A stretch of DNA of 64,000 nucleotides from Anthoceros angustus (Eukaryota; Streptophyta; Anthocerotopsida; Anthocerotales; Anthocerotaceae): NCBI GenBank assembly GCA_010909165.1, contig MU008172.1, positions 1,302,001 through 1,366,000 of the forward strand. Reading direction: 5' to 3'. Position 1 is the first letter of the stretch, and every line of letters starts with the position of its first letter. The position numbers and the translations under genes were made by a program. This document shows positions 1 to 11,500 of this stretch, piece after piece. Under the pieces are notes generated by a model that worked only from the letters and a program-made list of their open reading frames with translations, searched no databases and was not told the origin of the DNA.

Positions 1-1118
1 TGAGCGTGAAGTACGAATTCTCGGAGCATGGAATCATGCCGGATGGTTTGTCCAGGAAGGGCGGGCTGTTTTTCTCCATAAAGCCGCACCCTATTGCCTA
101 AGGGAAGGCATCCGTACAAACTTGGGCCGGACGAGATCCGACTGTCTCGGTTAAGGAGGTCGCCATGGAGGTGCAACAAGGCGAGGAGGAGAAGGCCCTA
201 GGGAGGTGGACACTATTCGCAGTGACCGTTAAGAAGATTTTGAATGCGGTTCGGTGGGCTACGATGCAAAAGGATGTGTGGAGTTCACCGGAGGTGTGAT
301 GCGTGTCGAGGGTTGCCCACGTTGTCGACACAATGGCCTCTTACCTACATCTTACCTAGCACCGCTCGAGAAGTGGGGAATCGATTTCAGACCAATCAAA
401 CCACCAACGCAATGGACGAGGAAGCGACATTTTGGTGGCTACGGATTATTGTAAAAGATGGTGGAGGTGAAGCAACGAGGAAGGACGACCTAGGAGGAGG
501 CGACGTAGTGCGCACAGGAGGAGATTAGAACGTGAGGGGCGTTCATGCCCGATATTTGTTGAGCGTGAAGTACGAATTCTCGGAGCATGGAATCATGCCG
601 GATGGTTTGTCCAGGAAGGGCGGGCTGTTTTTCTCCATAAAGCCGCACCCTATTGCCTAAGGGAAGGCATCCGTACAAACTTGGGCCGGACGAGATCCGA
701 CTGTCTCGGTTAAGGAGGTCGCCATGGAGGTGCAACAAGGCGAGGAGGAGAAGGCCCTAGGGAGGTGGACACTATTCGCAGTGACCGTTAAGAAGATTTT
801 GAATGCGGTTCGGTGGGCTACGATGCAAAAGGATGTGTGGAGTTCACCGGAGGTGTGATGCGTGTCGAGGGTTGGGCGGCCTCGTTGTCGACACAATGGC
901 CTCTTACCTACATCTTACCGTTAGCACCATTCGAGAAGTGGGGAATCGATTTCGTGGGCCAATCAAACCACCAACGCAATGGACAAGGAAACAGTACATT
1001 TTGGTGGCTACGGATTATTGCACAAAGATGGTGGAGGCGGACGAGGAAGGACGGCCTGCTGGCAAAATTTTTATTCGAGAACATCGCACGGTGTCCTTTG
1101 GAGTTGGTTAGACCAGGG
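1..1118 (+). repeat. 559-bp tandem duplication inside the gypsy fragment
   Basis: The sequence beginning tgagcgtgaagtacgaattc at position 1 recurs at 560, an offset of 559. The copies appear identical for about 310 bases, then differ only by small blocks (for example ggttgcccacg versus ggttgggcggcctcg). The unit covers the end of RNase H and the start of integrase. Copy 1 is truncated and its own distal part is scrambled, while copy 2 continues into the rest of the integrase. It may be a real unequal duplication or an assembly artefact. Confidence 0.8.
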
Positions 1119-1259
1119 GACACATTTCCTCAACTCGTTGAGTCCCTAACCACCTATTTTCAACATTCGCATCGAAGACGACCCCTACAACCCCAAAGCG
1201 AATGGATTGACGGAGAAGACAAATGGGTTGCTGTGCACAATCCTCACCAAGGTAGATAA
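799..1259 (+). pseudogene. gypsy integrase zinc-binding region and catalytic core, frameshifted
   Basis: The better of the two copies of the integrase core. Readable blocks in order are a C-x2-C-like zinc element (R-C-R-Q/S-like, near 870-900), the F-E-K-W-G-I-D-F block with the first catalytic Asp near 947, a V-A-T-D-Y-C-T-K-M-V-E block near 1000-1040, a frame-shifted second Asp block near 1105-1135, and an A-N-G-L-T-E-K-like block with the Glu near 1200-1220. These are the D-D-E landmarks of an rve-type integrase that joins cDNA ends to host DNA. At least two frame changes separate the blocks. Confidence 0.75.
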
Positions 1260-1262
1260 CGC

Positions 1263-1685
1263 ATGTATGATTGGGATGCTAAGTTGCATTCGACCATGGG
1301 CCGCGAGGAGGAGAAGGTAACCACCAAGAAGACCCCTTATTATCTAACGTATGGCATGTCACCTGTGATGCCCGTGGAATTTGAAGTACCTACCTACAGG
1401 ATCATGGAGGATGAACGCATGACTGTAGAGGATAGCCAGGTAGCTAGACTAGAATCGTTCATAGAGCAGGAGGAACGTAGGGAGGATGCTTTAGAGGAAA
1501 CCCAGCGGATTCAGGAACTCAGGAAGGACAGGCATGATGGGAGGTTGAGGAAGCAAGAGACTATCGTGGACGGGGATTTGGTTCTTCTATATGATAGTCG
1601 ATACCTAGACTTTCCAGGGAAGCTTAGGCTAAGATGGATGGGACCTTACGAGGTGGTCGCAGTATACGAGAATGGATCGTGGTAA
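1263..1685 (+). pseudogene. gypsy integrase C-terminal module
   Basis: This 140-codon open frame continues the integrase after a frame change at about 1260. It has the usual late-pol features: T-P-Y-Y-L-T-Y-G near 1330-1355 (the 'PF.LvyG' block), a charged helical stretch rich in Glu/Arg, then G-D-L-V-L-L-Y-D-S near 1575 and G-P-Y-E-V near 1645, which form the SH3-like C-terminal fold. The N-terminal Met shown is probably not a real start, since this is a polyprotein segment. The frame closes just before a very GC-rich stretch. Confidence 0.8.
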
Positions 1686-1689
1686 CCAG

Positions 1690-2110
1690 TATTGGGAAGC
1701 GGGCGCTCGGGGCGCACGGCTCAAGCGGTCGAGGCCGGCATCCGACCCGGGCGCGCGCGCGCGTACGAAACGGCCGAGGCCGGCGGTAGGGGTCGAGACC
1801 GTTCTAGGCCGCGGCGCCCGACGAGCCGCTCCCTCATGTAAGGGAGCGGCCCGGGCCGAGACGCGCCTACCACTCGACTTCGCATCGAGGCGAGCCGAGG
1901 TCGATCTTTAGAATTGTTGCCTTGTGCAACCACTTAAAAGTCTTTTTCTCTCTTTCACGCCACTTTCGCACTTCAGTTTTCACTTTCACTGCACGCTTGC
2001 CTTTTCACGCTTTTGGGATTTATCCTTTCTAACTTTCTTCTCGGGCGTTGAAGGGGTGTACACCGCGATTTCGGATCCGCCTGTCTTGAATAATACTTCT
2101 TTGTTCATTA
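1690..2110. other. GC-rich stretch after gypsy pol, possible LTR/3' region
   Basis: No gene is visible. Positions 1690-1870 are strongly GC-rich with repeated gcggcccggg, cgaggccggc and cgcgcgcgcg words. From 1915 the sequence becomes pyrimidine-rich with runs of ctttttctctctttcac. The position directly after integrase fits a 3' untranslated region or LTR. I could not find the matching partner copy in the window, so this stays an inference. Confidence 0.35.
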
Positions 2111-2305
2111 TACGGTCCAGATAGAAAGTTAATCATTTCGAAAATTTCGTCCAAACGGGAATATTTCTGCAGGCAATGGTAAATGTTAGATATCGTACAT
2201 ATTAAATTTCACCACTATAAATATGATATACTAACCTCAAATAGTGCAAACAACTCCTTTTGATTCTTCGATAACTACAAACAAAAAAAGCAGTTAATAT
2301 TTTAC

Positions 2306-3674
2306 CTCCATCTCAAGTCGAAGAAGATCTTGCTCAGTAAATACCTTTCTCACTAATGTGAGGCAATGGCTGTGAAGATTTCCCACACTACGGAAATGTG
2401 ATTGGACGTTCTGCAAAGAAGTATCAACGTTAGAATTTGCATATTTGGTAAATACGAATATCAATATTTTCCTTGTTTACATAAATAAATTGTTACGAAC
2501 TAACCTTTTGAATGTTTTTGTAGTTTCGGATCTTCCATCGAGTCAACAAGTCCGTGGTTTTAGCTCCTTATTTTCAATGGTCGATATTTCTACATTACCA
2601 AAACTCAAATTTCATTAGTACTACATAAACCGATTCAAGAACTATACTAAGAATAATATAAACCGATAACACTTACTTTTTGGATCTCCATGTCGCTCTA
2701 GGGTTGTCGACCCATCTTCATTCATTTCATTGGCTGGATCTTTGAGGCTATGTTCCCAAATGGGAACATATCTATTTTAAAATCTTGGAAGACTTGTGGA
2801 TACGAAAGTTATCCATCCATTTTCCAAAATCGCAAATTCTTCGATGGTCCATACGTTGGTGCATTATCTCTTCTTTTTCCTCTTTTGTCCTTTGAAAACA
2901 AGATTGTAAGTTATATACTACTTACAAATATACTAATTATTAATTACAAACATACAACAGCAATTACGATGAAAGATGTGTTGTTGATTTTGTCATCCAT
3001 TGCTTCAATTTTCTCCTTAATTTCCTTAGTCAGAACTTGTTCAAGAGACAGAACAAGGACATTAGTATTTATTACTGTAAACAAATACATATAATCGAGT
3101 TTAGTTGTTTACCTCCAAAATCGATCGAATTGAGATCTTGTCCATTAAACCTCCCACTGAGTCATTGTTTCCAACTCTAATTGAGCCGTTGTTCGGAGAT
3201 TCTTCTTAATATCCTGTAACCATATACAACTAAAGTGAGTTGCGATACCCCCCTGAAAGTTGCGAACCAAGTCTTTACCTTTTTAATTTTTTCCTTAGCA
3301 CCGCAAAGGAGCTGCAAGTCCTTTTGTCCATTGATGTGAACATAGTGTGCTCAGTACTTGTATCAAAGATATCGAGTTAGAAATGTTCATGGAGATTCAA
3401 TTCGAGATTAATTGAAATGTATTACCTTTCTCAACTATCTTCGTATCTCAATGAGAGGATTTGAACTTCACCATCATATCCTGGATCCCCATGGGTGGGA
3501 ACATTGTTGTTTGATCGCCATGTTAAGGTTTGTTGGTCTTTACTATTGTCGCCACTGAAAAAGTCATTTTAGCCATGGATTCATCAACCAAAAATGGATT
3601 TGGCTGAGGCGTAAATGATCATTACCTTCTTGGATGTCGACCATTTCATCGTTGCTCTCATTCTCGGATGCCAT
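2306..3674 (-). pseudogene. fragmentary multi-exon gene of unknown function
   Basis: On the minus strand several short coding blocks carry good GT-AG borders. The first begins at ATG 3674 (MASENESNDEMVDIQE) and ends at 3626 before gtaatg. A second near 3430-3550 reads T-H-G-D-P-G-Y-D-G-E-V-Q after a frame change. Further blocks near 3110-3215, 2905-3050, 2665-2745 (ending before gtaagt) and 2520-2570 are Lys/Glu-rich. The last clear exon is 2306-2410 (105 nt, acceptor ttctttgcag, donor gtaaaa), containing K-V-F-T-E-Q-D-L-L-R-L-E-M-E. H-G-D-P and x-Q-D-L words recur between blocks, suggesting an internally repetitive, coiled-coil-prone protein. I recognise no family. Internal stops mean it is decayed or contains sequence errors. 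Confidence 0.4.
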
Positions 3675-4001
3675 TCGCAATAAAAGCAATCCGTGCCAAT
3701 GAATAACTTGAACTTTTGAAAATGCACGAGGCTGCAGCCATCACGCGCAGTTGTCTTGCTGGTGCGCATGTTGTCCGCATGCGCGTACTTTCAGCTGATA
3801 AAATATACTACGGCAACACAAAGATCGGATATGACTTACGCTAAATGGTTTCGCGCCTCTAAGATATTCGGACATGCAATTTCATTCGAATAGTTAGGAA
3901 AAACAGAAATAAAATATGATTATGGACTTTTGAACCGTCGAGTGATCCAATATCAAGAAAGCGCCCGATGCATGCCACGCTTAACGCGCAGGCGGCATGC
4001 C

Positions 4002-4009
4002 TATAAATA
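4002..4009 (+). promoter_or_regulatory. TATA box, copy 1 of the 548-bp block
   Basis: TATAAATA lies in ggcatgcctataaatacctcg, preceded by a GC-containing stretch. It is a good core-promoter match, but no gene starts directly downstream. Confidence 0.4.
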
Positions 4010-4549
4010 CCTCGCATAAAGTTGACTCGACGTTGTCACGACGCGATGTTGACTCAAACATTGTTGAATGACCACGCCGACTCTAGCTACATTTTGAACC
4101 CGAGGTTTAAAGACAATCGTATGCCTAAGGAAAGGATTTCATTGCATGCGATGCAATTTATAGGTTGAGACGAGCGGTTAGCCTCTCTTGCATGCAGTGG
4201 TGCATACGCGCGCGCTGAGTCACTCAACGGGTTACGTCCGGATGATTAACCGAGATTAAGCGAGAATAAAGAGAGTTAAGCGAGAAAAGCGGATCGAGAA
4301 CTATCAAGACTTGTTAGCGCATCGGTCGAGTAGCGCGACTTTCAGATAAAATATACTACGGCAACACAAAGATCGGATATGACTTACGCTAAATGGTTTC
4401 GCGCCTCTAAGATATTCGGACATGCAATTTCATTCGAATAGTTAGGAAAAACAGAAATAAAATATGATTATGGACTTTTGAACCGTCGAGTGATCCAATA
4501 TCAAGAAAGCGCCCGATGCATGCCACGCTTAACGCGCAGGCGGCATGCC

Positions 4550-4557
4550 TATAAATA
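4550..4557 (+). promoter_or_regulatory. TATA box, copy 2 of the 548-bp block
   Basis: TATAAATA in the same context as copy 1, 548 bases downstream. Confidence 0.4.
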
Positions 4558-5115
4558 CCTCGCATAAAGTTGACTCGACGTTGTCACGACGCGATGTTGA
4601 CTCAAACATTGTTGAATGACCACGCCGACTCTAGCTACATTTTGAACCCGAGGTTTAAAGACAATCGTATGCCTAAGGAAAGGATTTCATTGCATGCGAT
4701 GCAATTTATAGGTTGAGACGAGCGGTTAGCCTCTCTTGCATGCAGTGGTGCATACGCGCGCGCTGAGTCACTCAACGGGTTACGTCCGGATGATTAACCG
4801 AGATTAAGCGAGAATAAAGAGAGTTAAGCGAGAAAAGCGGATCGAGAACTATCAAGACTTGTTAGCGCATCGGTCGAGTAGCGCGACTTTCAGATAAAAT
4901 ATACTACGGCAACACAAAGATCGGATATGACTTACGCTCAAACCGGTTTTGCATGCCTCTAAGATATTCGGACATGCAATTTCGCCCAACGAATAGTTAG
5001 GAAAAACACGGTTAGAAATAAAATATGATTATGGACTTTTGAACTTCGCCGAGTGATCCAATATCAAAGTCGCTGGCCGATGCATGCCACCGCAACGCGC
5101 ATGTTGCGGCATGCC

Positions 5116-5123
5116 TATAAATA
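5116..5123 (+). promoter_or_regulatory. TATA box, copy 3 of the 548-bp block
   Basis: TATAAATA is retained in the diverged third copy although surrounding bases changed. This is the copy closest to the downstream unique sequence and the only one that could drive a transcript outside the array. Confidence 0.4.
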
Positions 5124-5469
5124 CCTCGCATAAAGTTGACTCGACAAGTTGTTGAGACGATGTTGACTCAAACATTGTTGAATGACCAATCGACTCTAGC
5201 TACATTTTGAACCCGAGGTTTAAGACAATCGTATGCCTAAGGAAAGGATCATTTGCATGCGATCGAAATTTATAGGTTGAGAGCAGGCGCAGTAGCCTCT
5301 GATGCGTGTGGCTGCACACGGGCGATGGAGTCACTCTTGAACGGTTACGTCCGGATGATTAACCGAGATTAAGCGAGAATAAAGAGATGGTAAAACGCCA
5401 AGCGATCGAGAACTATCAAGACTTGTTAGCTTTGGGGTCGAGAAGCGACTTTGAAAACGGAAACGAATC

Positions 5470-6600
5470 AGAAAGATAAGTTCGCTAATTAGGCTTACTG
5501 CTCCCCGATGTCTTCTTGCGTGGACTAAGGGCCGTGTGTAGAGGAGTCTCAGGTTTTCTGCAGCAACATTCAAGGTAAGAAAGATGCTTGCAAGCAAACT
5601 TACAGCGATAAGGCTATTCACAAGCAAAGACTGAGGCAAGAGTGCGCGAGACCGAAGCGAGGCGCAAAAAGAATAAAAGACGCCGACGTAAGAGTGTTTG
5701 TCGTCGTCCACGGAGGACGCCAAGGCGAGACCTCTTTGTCTCCTTGGCGCTGGTGAGCGGCTGGCAGACCGTGAGTGGAAACCGTCGCCGAGCGGGAAAA
5801 TCGGGCACACTAAGTTCTTGCACGAGCCCAACTCTTCCGCCAAGTTCGGAACCTTCCAGTGGTATCCTGCAGATGTCAACAAAACATGAGCATAGGCACA
5901 AAGGCAAAGACGACAAACAATTTCAAAGGCAAACAAACTCACCGGCCAAGTTTTCAATTTCAATCGCCGCCTTCAAACGTGTTTTCACCTCCGAGGGCCA
6001 CCACCGATGATGAGGTATGTATTTGTACGCCTGAACCAAGGCGAAAGCCACCGGGAGTGTGTTTGATCCGGGCGGACGTCGGGAGAAGGCAAACAAACTC
6101 GCTATTCACTACGAGAAAGGAAGAAAAGGGCGCGTGGTGGGCGGTAGGGCGAGGAACAACCTTGCCGCGAGGTGAGCAATGGACGAGAGAAAGGAGGCAC
6201 TGTCATGCAGGGCGGTAGGGCGAGGTAGGAGCGAACCAGCAGCTGAGCGATGGAACACCAAGAGGACAGCGGGCTGGGCCGAGCGAGTGACGGCCATGGA
6301 AGAAGGTAGAAGGGGGGAGCCTAACGCGCGTGGTGGGCGGTAAAGTAAGTCCGAGGCGTGAGTGCTCCTTAAATAGACTTGAATTAGGGTTCGATGCTTA
6401 AGAGCTTGCGGCGGGTTCATTGGCGAGGTTTCGCGCCGCTAAGATTGGAACAAGGTTAGGTGTTGCATGGCTAGGTTTGGAACAAGGTGACTAGGTTCGG
6501 TTGAGGAGGCGCGGCGAATGGCGATCCTAGGTTGGTTTGGTGTCCCTAGAGAGTAGGTTTGGTATTTTCAAATTCGGTGAGAGAGAGTGGCTGACAGAGT
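5470..6600. other. no recognisable gene
   Basis: The stretch is GC- and purine-rich on the plus strand. It contains a 210-codon open frame on the minus strand (5331-5963) and overlapping 100-122-codon frames on both strands. None shows a family motif and the translations look like shadows of biased composition (Ser/Leu/Arg). A possible donor (aaggtaagaaag) sits near 5572. I make no gene call. Confidence 0.5.
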
Positions 6601-6603
6601 GAG

Positions 6604-6632
6604 AAGGGTTAGGGTTTGGTGGCCTATATAAA
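6604..6632 (+). promoter_or_regulatory. core promoter with telo-box and TATATAAA
   Basis: aagggttagggtttgg (6605-6620) contains the plant telo-box word (TTAGGGTTT, reverse of AAACCCTAA). It is followed at once by ggccTATATAAAcggg with the TATA box at 6625-6632. The same orientation and a T-rich leader follow, and the next gene on this strand is the tyrosine-recombinase gene. Linking the promoter to that gene across about 1.9 kb is an inference. Confidence 0.5.
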
Positions 6633-8518
6633 CGGGTTCACGGACCTCTTTGGTCTTTTTGGTGCTGGGGCTTGGGACCTTCCAGGCTTTCTCCTTCGCC
6701 GCCTCTGCCTCCCTCTACTCCCTCTTTTCTATGTCCCTACGCACACGCTTGACGTCCGATTTCAAGGTTGTTTCGCCAAGTTTCATTCAGCTTTTGTCCG
6801 AGGCCAAGGCGTTGGTTTCTCACTTGTTGCGGTCCGGGCCAAGGTGCTCGCGCCAAGGCGCTTTTGTAAGGTCCAGCCTCCTAGCCCCCTGTTTTTAGTT
6901 GCCTAGCTCTTAGCGTTTCTTTGCGCCTGCCTTGTGGTGTTGCATCATGTCGGGTGATTCTGTTTCGTCTTGTTAGCTTGCCCGGACTGTCTTCTGTAGT
7001 TGGTCAGAGTCCGTTTCCAAGGTTTGATGTGCTTTCGACGGCCGAGGAGTTCTGGTTTCGTTGTTCCTTCGTGGTTTCCTTATGTTTTACGCTTTATGCT
7101 TTCTGGTCCGAAGGCCAAGGTCTTCTTTGTTATTCAAGGTTTCTTTCATTGTTGTTTTGTTCGAGGTCCAAGGGTTTTGCGTTGTCAGTTGTTGCTGTCC
7201 GAAGGCCAAGGTGTCTTGTCGTAACCTCTCATGCGTTTCTGACTATAGTTGTTTTAGCACTCGTTTGTTCTCACTTGCCTCCCACCGCTTGTCCGGCGTG
7301 CGTTTTTTGTGTGCTGCGTGTCTGCTCGTGTTCTCATCTTGTTATTTATGTTTGTACCTCATCATCACTTCCACGCCAGCCGACGGTGAGGCCGCTTTGT
7401 GTGCGCTTGTGAATATGTTATTTTTGCGCCTTGAGCTTTTCTTTTGTGGTATTTGGCCTCACATGTTAATGTGTTGTCCGCTTGTTCACAGCGTTATTCA
7501 CGCTCAAGAGCACGAAGTGCCTTGATGATGTGTAATGTCTTGTCGTGTTTGTCTTGTGTTTTCATCATCTCTGCATTTTCTATATATGCTATGTCGTTTT
7601 AAATGGATCATTTTGTTTCGCTTGGTGTTTATCTCTGTTTAGCTCACGTGTCTGTTGGTGTTTATCACCGACTAGTGTCTTCGTGACGTGTGTTATCTTA
7701 TACTCTCATTGTTGTGTTCTTCTTTGTGAAGTATAAACATTGTCTATCTCGGATACGAAGGCATCGAGCGTGCGTTACGACTTGATTGTTTCTTGACTTT
7801 TGTACATTAGCTCGTCTCTCAAAGTGTTGCGTCCTTAACTCGGTTGTGTTTACGTTATTTATGCTCTTATTTTTCAGTAAGAGCTTGCTTGTTCCATGCA
7901 TCGCGCCTTTGGGCAAAACATTTTAAAGGTATTTGTCTTTTCGATTGTTGTTCACATGTGCGGACAATTATTTGTGGTCTCATGAGTTATCGCTTGCTTT
8001 CTCGCCTTGATGTGTGCGCCATCGCTTGTCCGCGATGGAAGGTAGATCACTTTTGATCTTTTGCTTACCGCTGTCTTTGCTTATCGATGTGCGTGACGCT
8101 TGTTAGTCACCTGTTGTTTCTAATTTGATGTGTGTTTAGTTTAGTGTTTTATGTCGACTTTTGTTCTTGTTGATTGCATCATGTGCTCGTGGTTTGTCTT
8201 TTTGGTCATGGTTGGTGTTGCGGTCCAATGTGGTTCTTGCGCTATGTTAGTTTCATCGATGGTTTGTTGTTAACTCTTGCCTTTTGTGCATCACCCACGA
8301 GAAAATTCTTAGGGTGAATTCGTGGATTTTAGTAAGAGATGTTTACCCTTGCCTTTTGTTTTTTGTCTTGTTGTTCTTGCATAATCAAAATATCCGCACC
8401 TCACTAAATCGTTTCATGTAGGCGAAATTTGTCATCGTGTGAAGGGTCGCTCTTCCAACATTCTAAGTCTGTGGGTATCGTGATAACTATTTGCCCGAGT
8501 TTCTGGTGTTTTCTTCAG
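6633..8518 (+). other. T-rich leader/intron-like stretch without a gene
   Basis: Plus-strand sequence is rich in T and in tgttt, ttgtc and cttgt words, as expected for plant 5' leader and intron sequence. Open frames here (for example 6921-7412) are Leu/Ser/Cys/Phe-rich translations of T-rich DNA and show no family motif. The stretch links the promoter at 6.6 kb to the first supported exon at 8519. Confidence 0.45.
6790..7215 (+). repeat. dispersed GTCCGA(A)GGCCAAGG motif
   Basis: Variants of gtccgaggccaaggcg appear near 6796, 6829 (gtccgggccaaggtg), 6850 (gccaaggcg), 7108 (gtccgaaggccaagg), 7160 (gaggtccaaggg) and 7196 (gtccgaaggccaagg). Spacing is irregular, so this is not a simple tandem array. 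All copies share the same strand. Confidence 0.5.
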
Positions 8519-11500
8519 TGTTGACCGAGGCTCAAGTTGTGTGTGTCTTTTGTCATCAATATTATTGGCAAAAGAGTGTTTGTGAAGTATGTGGGTTTGT
8601 TAAAAATGGAAGTTTCGTTCTCTAACTTAAAATGGAGGGATCAAAATCTAACGTGTATAGATCAAAGGATGTGTCTCGCAATATCTCCCATGCCTCTTCT
8701 TTTCGATTGTGGTATAATCAACTTTTAGACCCTTCAGAGTTCTCATTTGAAAGCATTCACCTCCATGTAAGTCTTTTCATATTGGTTTGCAAGTTCATTA
8801 ACTTTTCAAATGTTTTTGTGTTTTGATCACATGCTTTTCTTTGCGATGGCACCCAAAAGGAAACCCACTGCTTGGACCGGAAAGAAGCAAGGGTCCTGTC
8901 AAGTCATGGCTAAGCCGCACACTAGGGTGTCACCGCCCTCCACATCGCAACTCATCCACCGCAGGATGATGGTAAAGTTGATGGTGTCTTGGTGCAGTGA
9001 AGGAACATATTTAGTTCCAAAAAGGCATTCCTAAACCGCCAAGGCACTTCTCATCCAAGAAGGATGCTCGACGTGAAGTTTGTAAGAGAAGAAGGGTTGA
9101 CACTCGACTGTGGCATTGGTTGAAGGTCCTCTTGGAGATTACTAACTATGTCCCGTTGTCTCGAGAGAGGGTCCGGTTGTGGGGGAGAATGATTTCTTGA
9201 TAACGACGATCCCATGGTTGTGAGGCCGCCAAAGCCTCGAGTCTAGAGATTTGTGTGGTTGAACTTTTACTGGTGGCGCTTTCCATGCTTTGGTTCCCGA
9301 CCGAGTCATCCCCGATCAAGAAGTGCTCGATATGTTTGAGAGGCTAAAGTGTGCCGGTCCCAAGATGACTTTGCCATGGGTATGGAGGAAATTGATGATG
9401 AAGAAATTTTCGAGAGCGTGATTTGACCGTCCCCGTGAGGGAGCTGTGAATGATGCTTTGAGTGGTGGGGAGGATAGGTCAAACGCGTAATAACCGTGTC
9501 AAGTCGCCCTGTGGCCTTTATGAAAGTGAGTGGGGTCGGATGGGATACTGCTTGAGGATATTCCTTACAAGGATCTAAATCTTATTCGATACCCTTTTTC
9601 CATCAAGTTCGAATCAAGGACAACAGGAGATTTTCTCGTAAACGTAAGTAGTGATGTTTTCTTACTTGTTGATTTTGATAGTTCGACTTTCCTTCACATG
9701 ACCGATTCCGATCTTCACTTGTGCGGTGATGTCTTTCTTTCGTGGTTTAACCGGATTTTAACAAGGAAGTGCATCCCAACCAAAGCCGCTTGGTTCGATG
9801 TTCCTGATCAACTTGTTTCATGGAATTTTCCATGGCCTGTCAATGGTTGCGTCCATGAAAATCAAAGGACCTTGGGATTGTGTCATGTCGAAAAGAGGTG
9901 AAGTTGATTTCTGATGATGATGAGCGACTGATTCTTTCACACAGAGATCATCAATGCTCATTTGGGCGGGGGGCTCTGAAAAGGTAATATTGTTGGTTTT
10001 GGGGGTGCACTTTGATTGTTCATTTATGGTCTCTTAAACCTGGAGCCCTTATGCTTATATTGTTTGCAGGTGTGCATATTTTTGCATGACCAGGTTTGGA
10101 GTTCGAGGTGGTGAAGAGTTACATAACCTGCTCATTAGGGACTTCTCATTTGCATCGATTCAAAAGGACCTTTTGTTCAAGAGGGTGTAGTCTTTTGTTC
10201 TTGTTTGTTTGATGTTTTGATGTATCAGATTGAGCTCGTCTTCATTTGCGTGTATGAAGAACGATTCAAAAATTACAAAGTGGATATGAAGAACTACGAG
10301 TGAGCATTTCAAAAGGTCAAGATCTATGAAAAGGACGTCATCGAAACCTTTAAAGCTGTTATTGATCACTCTCCCAAGTGGTCTGCACATGACAAGAATT
10401 TGTCAATTCAGGGGTTTCTCTTCAATTCAACCATTGATAACCCAAGATCCAATGTAAGTTTTTGGTTTATTGGGCTTGAGTTTTGTGGTTTGTATTTACT
10501 AACTGTTTGTTTTTTGTTCAGGCTTGGTATGCAAAACTTCGTGTTTCAAAAGGAATGTTGTCAAGATTTATGAAGACCATGGTGAAGTAGCTGGGCTTGT
10601 TGGCTACTACACCAATAAGAGCTGCCGTGTAACGATGATTACACGTTTGACGATGGCTCAGGTGCCCTCTGATGCTGGGAGAAGTGTGACTGGCCATAAA
10701 ACGGATGCTGGATTTTCAAGGTAATATGTTGTGAAAGCTTGTGACATTTGAGTCTTTGTATGCTCGTCCTAACGTTCTCATATGTTTTGCAGATATGACC
10801 GTTCTGGTCAAGCAAAACAGGCAGCTGCTGCAAGAGTTCTTGTTCCTGGTGAACGACGATCTTATCAGGAGCTTTTAAATGAAGAACTCAATCGGATGCA
10901 GGATGATTTAAGGGGTGTTCTTCCGTCAACAGTGTTGAATGTAACTCCTGAAATAGTATTTTCGAGTCAGCCTGAAGATCAGCGTCCCTTGCAAGTGCAA
11001 CACGTTAGTAATGTAAGTGTTTGAGATTTGTATCAAGTATGTAGGGACTTGTGTCAAAATCGTGTCGACTTGTTTGATGTGTCTCTCGTGGCTACCTCGT
11101 TATTCATCATGAAAGGCACGAACAATGTTGGACCGAATCGAGTTTTTCCGCACCATGTGGTCCACGTGTCTTGAAGTTCGTTGGTATTGTGAAGTTGCTT
11201 TGTTGTAGTCCGCCATGTTAGTTTTTTTTAATCATACTGGTTCTTGTTTTTATTGGCAGGCACCTTCTGAAAGCTGTTGCCAAGGCATCCAGATGGACAC
11301 TAGCAGACCAACGACAGGGTGTTCTACTGAAATTCCATATGTTGACAAGGTTGATTCTTTGGCTGTTTGTTGTTTTCATTCATTTTGGAGTTTCCTGATT
11401 GTGTTCTTCTTGGCAGATTGTGAATCCTTCGACTAGTTTAAGCTTACGTCCCTCATTTCAACATTGACACGAGGGAAGTGGATGCGCCCTCCGTTGGAGG

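Larger units (their letters stand above)
1..1690 (+). mobile_element. Ty3/gypsy pol fragment (RNase H tail to integrase C-terminus)
   Basis: This is the 3' part of a Ty3/gypsy polyprotein read on the plus strand. The D-G-L-S-R motif near 45-60 (again near 605-620) resembles the ADALSR end of the RNase H region. It is followed by an integrase zinc-binding region, catalytic core and C-terminal module. No gag, protease or reverse transcriptase lies inside the window, so the element is cut by the window edge. Several frameshifts break the frame and it cannot be functional as written. The GC-rich stretch after the last codon may be its 3' untranslated region or LTR. Confidence 0.8.
3797..5460. repeat. 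three tandem 548-bp blocks
   Basis: gataaaatatactacggcaa occurs at 3797, 4345 and 4893, exactly 548 apart each time. Copies 1 and 2 appear identical over the whole unit. Copy 3 differs in short 3-8 base blocks (for example cattcgaatag versus cgcccaacgaatag) between long identical runs. Each copy contains a TATA box, several gttgactc words, and a run with aaccgagattaagcgagaat. No ORF of note lies in the unit. It looks like a promoter-containing repeat rather than a gene. Confidence 0.85.

Noticed and set aside
5331-5963. 210-codon minus-strand ORF
   Set aside because: No motif, overlaps open frames on the other strand, and its downstream end runs into the 548-bp repeat; probably compositional.
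6921-7525. Cys/Leu-rich membrane-protein-like ORFs (163 and 154 codons)
   Set aside because: Two overlapping frames of T-rich sequence; no family motif, and the context is a leader or intron.
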